Of a DNA stretch of 9,292 nt, positions 7,094 to 9,292 are shown piece after piece. Where the stretch lies: contig UREG01000067.1 of the NCBI GenBank assembly GCA_900546795.1, positions 1 to 9,292 on the forward strand. Direction: 5' to 3'. The DNA is from an uncultured Veillonellaceae bacterium. GTDB taxonomy: Bacteria > Bacillota > Negativicutes > Veillonellales > Megasphaeraceae. Under the pieces are notes generated by a model. That model was given only the letters and a program-made list of their open reading frames with translations. It was not told the DNA's origin and did not search any database. The position numbers were made by a program, and so were the translations under genes. How positions within the stretch are numbered: the stretch's first letter is position 1; each line of letters opens with the position of its first letter.

Positions 7094-8043
7094 TGGAAGC
7101 AAAACAAAAAGACCGGGCGGTGGTAATCGTAGGGCCTACTGCCGTTGGAAAAACGGCGCTCAGTTTTTATTTGGCAGATCGGTATCAGACGGAATTGATT
7201 TCTGGCGATGCCTATCAAATTTACCGGTATATGAATATAGGAACAGCCAAGCCAACCTTGGAAGAACTGGCGAGATATCCGCATCATTTGATCGATATTT
7301 TAGAACCGGAAGAAACGTTCAGCGCGGCGCAATTTCAAAAAATGGCAGCAAAGAAAATACGGGATTTGAATGAGGCGGGAAAACTCCCTGTGCTGGTAGG
7401 CGGTACAGGCTTATACGTGCAGTCTTTGCTGGAAGGGTATAGTTTTGAACAGCCAAAAACGGAAGAAAAGAGCCGAAAAGCCGCGGAGACTTTGTATGAA
7501 TCGCTGAGCGATTCCGAGCGGGCGGATTATGTACGTCCTTATGTGCAGTCTCAGGCAATCACGACGGAACTTTTGCATAACCGGCATCGTATGATACGGC
7601 TGATGGAAATGATTGCATTGGGCATCGCTGGGACAGGAATAGCGGAAAAGAAAAAAAGCGAACTGCAGTATGATGCGGCGGTTATTGGATTATCCTTGCC
7701 AAGAGAAGAGCTGTATAAACGGATTGATCTGCGGGTGCAGCTGATGATAGACGCGGGCTGGATTGAGGAAACGAAGCAGCTTTTAGCGCGGGGAATTGAC
7801 AGGAACTGTCAGAGTATGAAAGCGATCGGATACCGGACGATTGCGCTCTATTTGGAAGGGCAGATGAGCCGGGAAGAGATGACGGCACAGATACAAAAAG
7901 AGACGCGGCATTTTGCAAAACGGCAGCTCACTTGGTATAAACGGATGCCTTATATCCAGTGGTTTGATAAACAGTCGTATGCCAGCGAAAAAGCGCTTGC
8001 AGAAGCCGTTGGCGCATACATTGACCAGAAATTTGCTTATTAG
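7093..8043 (+). CDS. miaA: MiaA, tRNA dimethylallyltransferase
   Basis: A 316-residue tRNA prenyltransferase that moves a dimethylallyl group from DMAPP to N6 of A37 in tRNAs with A36-A37-A38. Its product i6A37 is the substrate of MiaB, encoded at the head of the operon. The P-loop is GPTAVGKT (14-21). The DMAPP/catalytic segment is SGDAYQIYRYMNIGTAKP (37-54) with catalytic Asp39. GGTGLYVQSLLEG begins at residue 103, and QSMKAIGYRTI (240-250) is the conserved C-terminal tRNA-contact segment. The residue after the catalytic Asp is Ala40 where the family nearly always has Ser. Although the frame is open back to 7015, the start is ATG 7093, placed 4 nt after GGGAGG (7083-7088) and overlapping the previous stop by one base. 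A terminator 7 nt after the stop ends the operon; hfq, a frequent neighbour of miaA, is absent. Confidence 0.97.
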   Translation: MEAKQKDRAVVIVGPTAVGKTALSFYLADRYQTELISGDAYQIYRYMNIGTAKPTLEELARYPHHLIDILEPEETFSAAQFQKMAAKKIRDLNEAGKLPVLVGGTGLYVQSLLEGYSFEQPKTEEKSRKAAETLYESLSDSERADYVRPYVQSQAITTELLHNRHRMIRLMEMIALGIAGTGIAEKKKSELQYDAAVIGLSLPREELYKRIDLRVQLMIDAGWIEETKQLLARGIDRNCQSMKAIGYRTIALYLEGQMSREEMTAQIQKETRHFAKRQLTWYKRMPYIQWFDKQSYASEKALAEAVGAYIDQKFAY

Positions 8044-8050
8044 TACAAGG

Positions 8051-8083
8051 ACTGCACGGCCGGAAATAGCTGTGCAGTTTTTT
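8051..8083 (+). terminator. Intrinsic terminator of the miaB-mutSL-miaA operon
   Basis: ACTGCAC (8051-8057) pairs with GTGCAGT (8072-8078), extended inward by GGC with GCT (one G-T wobble), giving a stem of about 10 bp. Six T residues at 8078-8083 follow. It lies 7 nt after the miaA stop, and a new promoter begins about 34 nt further on, so it separates two transcription units. Confidence 0.9.
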
Positions 8084-8116
8084 CTGCGGCAGTCTAATAT
8101 GGGGCGGGAAAACGAG

Positions 8117-8145
8117 TTGTCAGGATAGGACTGTTTGGTTATAAT
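8117..8145 (+). promoter_or_regulatory. Strong sigma70-type promoter of the methionine gamma-lyase-family gene
   Basis: TTGTCA (8117-8122, five of six to consensus) is separated by exactly 17 nt from a perfect TATAAT (8140-8145). The predicted start is near 8152, which gives a leader of about 32 nt, too short for a riboswitch. The promoter sits just behind the miaA terminator, so the downstream gene is an independent unit with constitutive-looking strength. No obvious operator repeat was seen. Confidence 0.8.
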
Positions 8146-8170
8146 ACTATGTATTGAAATTTTACGAAAA

Positions 8171-8175
8171 GAAGG
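8171..8175 (+). promoter_or_regulatory. Ribosome binding site that sets the start of the methionine gamma-lyase-family gene
   Basis: GAAGG at 8171-8175 lies 8 nt before ATG 8184. The frame is open from a TTG at 8154, but that codon is only about 2 nt from the predicted transcript start and lacks an upstream ribosome site, so 8184 is the likely start. Confidence 0.7.
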
Positions 8176-8183
8176 TTGCGAAT

Positions 8184-8813
8184 ATGGATATGCAGGAATT
8201 GCAGCGGGAAGCGCTGGAAAATTGTAAGGAACAGTTTTCCTATATAGATGATATTTGTGTATATAATACAAAAAAAATACTGGAGGCATATCGGGAATGC
8301 CGGGTTTCAGAGTTCCACTTCCACGGCAGTACCGGGTATGGATACGGTGATGCGGGACGGGAAAAACTAGATGAGGTATTTGCCCATGTTTTTAAAGCAG
8401 AACGAGGGTTGGTGCGGCCTCATTTTGTTTCCGGCACGCATACGCTGGCAACGGTATTGATGGCTTTTCTGGGAAAAGGCGATAAAATGATTTCTTTGAT
8501 CGGTTCGCCGTATGATACGATGAAAAGCGTAATCGGCTATGAATATGAGGTGAAAAACTCTCTTGTCAGCAAAGGCGTTTTGTATGAGGAAGTGCCGTTA
8601 GTAAATGATGCCTACGATTTGGAAGGCATTAAGAAAACGGTTGTGCCGGGAACGAAACTGGTACTGATCCAGCGGTCGCGGGGATACAGCGGCAGAAAGA
8701 CGCTATCCCCGGAAGATATTGGTATGATTTGCAAAGCGGTAAAAGAGATCGATCCGAATGCCTTTGTTTCTACGATGCACGCCAGCAAGGATTCGCCTCG
8801 GCCGGGTATTTAA
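8184..8813 (+). CDS. Methionine gamma-lyase / aluminium-resistance family protein, 3' end missing
   Basis: The N-terminal half of a PLP-dependent enzyme of the Met_gamma_lyase family (PF06838, often named aluminium resistance protein), thought to act on sulfur amino acids; the in vivo role is poorly known. Family features are HGSTGYGYGD (47-56), the LVRPHFVSGTHTLA segment (G84-T85-H86), IGSPYDT (106-112) and IQRSRGYS (162-169). The reading frame gives 209 residues where the family has about 400-430. Homology stops after Val195 (base 8768): the family continues with a VDNCYGEF-type segment and later the PLP-lysine SLIKN region, but here 14 unrelated residues (STMHASKDSPRPGI) lead to TAA. The PLP lysine is therefore absent and the fragment could not be a working enzyme. 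I read this as a join to foreign DNA, not a point frameshift, because no other frame resumes the family sequence. Confidence 0.85.
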   Translation: MDMQELQREALENCKEQFSYIDDICVYNTKKILEAYRECRVSEFHFHGSTGYGYGDAGREKLDEVFAHVFKAERGLVRPHFVSGTHTLATVLMAFLGKGDKMISLIGSPYDTMKSVIGYEYEVKNSLVSKGVLYEEVPLVNDAYDLEGIKKTVVPGTKLVLIQRSRGYSGRKTLSPEDIGMICKAVKEIDPNAFVSTMHASKDSPRPGI

Positions 8814-8871
8814 GAGAATTAAGATTTATTCCGTATATTTGTGGGTAGGCTAATATTAATATCGGTTTAGA
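8769..8871. other. Join region: foreign sequence without an assignable gene
   Basis: The sequence after the breakpoint no longer encodes methionine gamma-lyase in any frame. Two forward frames run open from the join and end at TAG 8846-8848 (peptide tail ending LRFIPYICG) and TAA 8851-8853 (tail ending VYLWVG). Either might be the C-terminus of a gene from the second genome, but each is too short to identify. The exact breakpoint is inferred from loss of family similarity and could be off by several bases. Confidence 0.6.
8834..8841 (+). promoter_or_regulatory. Bacteroidota-type -7 promoter element
   Basis: TATATTTG matches the Bacteroidota housekeeping -7 consensus TAnnTTTG exactly and lies about 30 nt before the ATG at 8872. 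No clear TTTG-like -33 element was found at the expected distance, so the promoter is only a candidate. The motif is short and could occur by chance; its value is in agreeing with the lack of a Shine-Dalgarno site at the next gene. Confidence 0.4.
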
Positions 8872-9292
8872 ATGATGGATAGAAGAGGTTTTTTGAAGAA
8901 TGCTACGCTTGTGAGCGCTGCTTGTTTGATGGATTTCAGGGAGGCTTTGGCATTGGGCGCTAAGGATGCTGAAGTAGGAAAAGCATGGAAAGGATGGAAA
9001 AAAGGGCAGTTCCAGATTCATCTGATTTATACCGGGGTGTCGGAATCGATGTTCTTGATTTTCCCCGACGGTACAACGATGCTACTTGATTGCGGCGATC
9101 ATAATGCTATTGGGCGTGGTAAATTGGCTGTGCCGGTGCTTCCTAATCCCGATCGGCATGCCGGGGAGTGGATCTCTCGTTATGTCTTGAGAGTGAACCC
9201 CCAGAAGGATTATGTGGATTACATGATGTTGACGCACTATCACTCAGATCATGGTGGCAACAATAAATTCTACGCTCGTAAGGAGACGAGAG
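8872..9292 (+). CDS. Exported metallo-beta-lactamase-fold hydrolase, ComEC/Rec2-like, 3' end beyond window
   Basis: An open frame of about 140 residues runs off the window. The N-terminus MMDRRGFLKNATLVSAACL resembles a twin-arginine signal (RRxFLK, Arg4-Arg5, then a moderately hydrophobic stretch), predicting folded export across the inner membrane. The segment from about residue 52 (IHLIYTGVSESMFLIFPDG, then TMLLDCGDHNA) resembles the first strands of ComEC-type metallo-beta-lactamase domains (the DVGQGDS and LIDTG motifs). The metal-binding motif THYHSDHGG places H122, H124, D126 and H127 as HxHxDH. The substrate is unknown. Start ATG 8872 or 8875 cannot be told apart; neither has a Shine-Dalgarno motif, which is common in Bacteroidota and unlike every gene to the left. 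It most likely belongs to a different genome than the miaB operon. Confidence 0.8.
   Translation, partial: MMDRRGFLKNATLVSAACLMDFREALALGAKDAEVGKAWKGWKKGQFQIHLIYTGVSESMFLIFPDGTTMLLDCGDHNAIGRGKLAVPVLPNPDRHAGEWISRYVLRVNPQKDYVDYMMLTHYHSDHGGNNKFYARKETR

Noticed and set aside
8154..8183. TTG start 10 codons earlier for the methionine gamma-lyase-family gene
   Set aside because: It would sit about 2 nt from the predicted transcription start without a ribosome binding site; ATG 8184 has GAAGG at 8 nt.
7783..8289. Reverse-strand ORF of 168 codons across the end of miaA and the following promoter
   Set aside because: It is antisense to two well-supported genes, a terminator and a strong promoter, and its protein has no recognisable domain.
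8769..8853. Simple frameshift in methionine gamma-lyase
   Set aside because: Neither of the other two forward frames after 8769 resumes the expected VDNCYGEF-type family sequence, so an insertion or deletion of one or two bases cannot explain the break.
8770..9021. Reverse-strand ORF of 83 codons near the join
   Set aside because: It is antisense to the start of the metallo-hydrolase gene, whose signal and HxHxDH motif make the forward frame far more convincing.

Overview
The window reads as a conserved bacterial housekeeping locus with one serious discontinuity near its right end. The main part, about 1-8768, looks like a Gram-positive-lineage anaerobe, most likely a Negativicutes member of the Megasphaera/Dialister/Veillonella kind. 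Reasons are the gene order miaB-mutS-mutL-methyltransferase-miaA followed by a methionine gamma-lyase-family gene, strong GGAGG-type ribosome binding sites, sigma70-type promoters and the character of the proteins. The genus is inference from memory; no search was possible.

Layout. Positions 1-234 hold the 3' part of a tRNA-Gly(GCC), a complete tRNA-Cys(GCA) and a complete tRNA-Leu(UAA), closed by an intrinsic terminator (252-280). A promoter candidate (379-407) precedes a tight five-gene operon: miaB (450-1772), mutS (1786-4377), mutL (4374-6314), a class I SAM-dependent methyltransferase of the RsmJ-like type (6317-7093) and miaA (7093-8043). Genes abut or overlap by 1-4 nt, and a clear intrinsic terminator (8051-8083) ends the unit. 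A strong promoter (8117-8145) then drives a methionine gamma-lyase/aluminium-resistance-family gene (from 8184).

The genes join two themes. MiaA and MiaB act in sequence to make ms2i6A37 on tRNAs reading codons that start with U; two of the three neighbouring tRNAs (Cys-GCA and Leu-UAA) carry the A36-A37-A38 signature of MiaA substrates. MutS and MutL form a mismatch-repair pair in which MutL carries its own endonuclease domain, the MutH-independent type. The methyltransferase between them is uncharacterised but may be another RNA modifier.

Discontinuity. At about 8769 the methionine gamma-lyase stops matching its family, well before the PLP-lysine region, and ends after 14 unrelated residues. 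What follows has a different style: an exact Bacteroidota-type -7 element (TATATTTG), a start codon without Shine-Dalgarno sequence, and an open-ended gene for a twin-arginine-signal, metallo-beta-lactamase-fold protein. The simplest reading is a chimeric metagenomic contig or misassembly between a Negativicutes and a Bacteroidota genome; a real insertion is less likely. I found no CRISPR array, insertion sequence or phage gene, and no convincing new multi-gene system. The most unusual items are this junction, a perfect 24-bp palindrome inside the methyltransferase gene, and small deviations in conserved motifs of MutL and MiaA.
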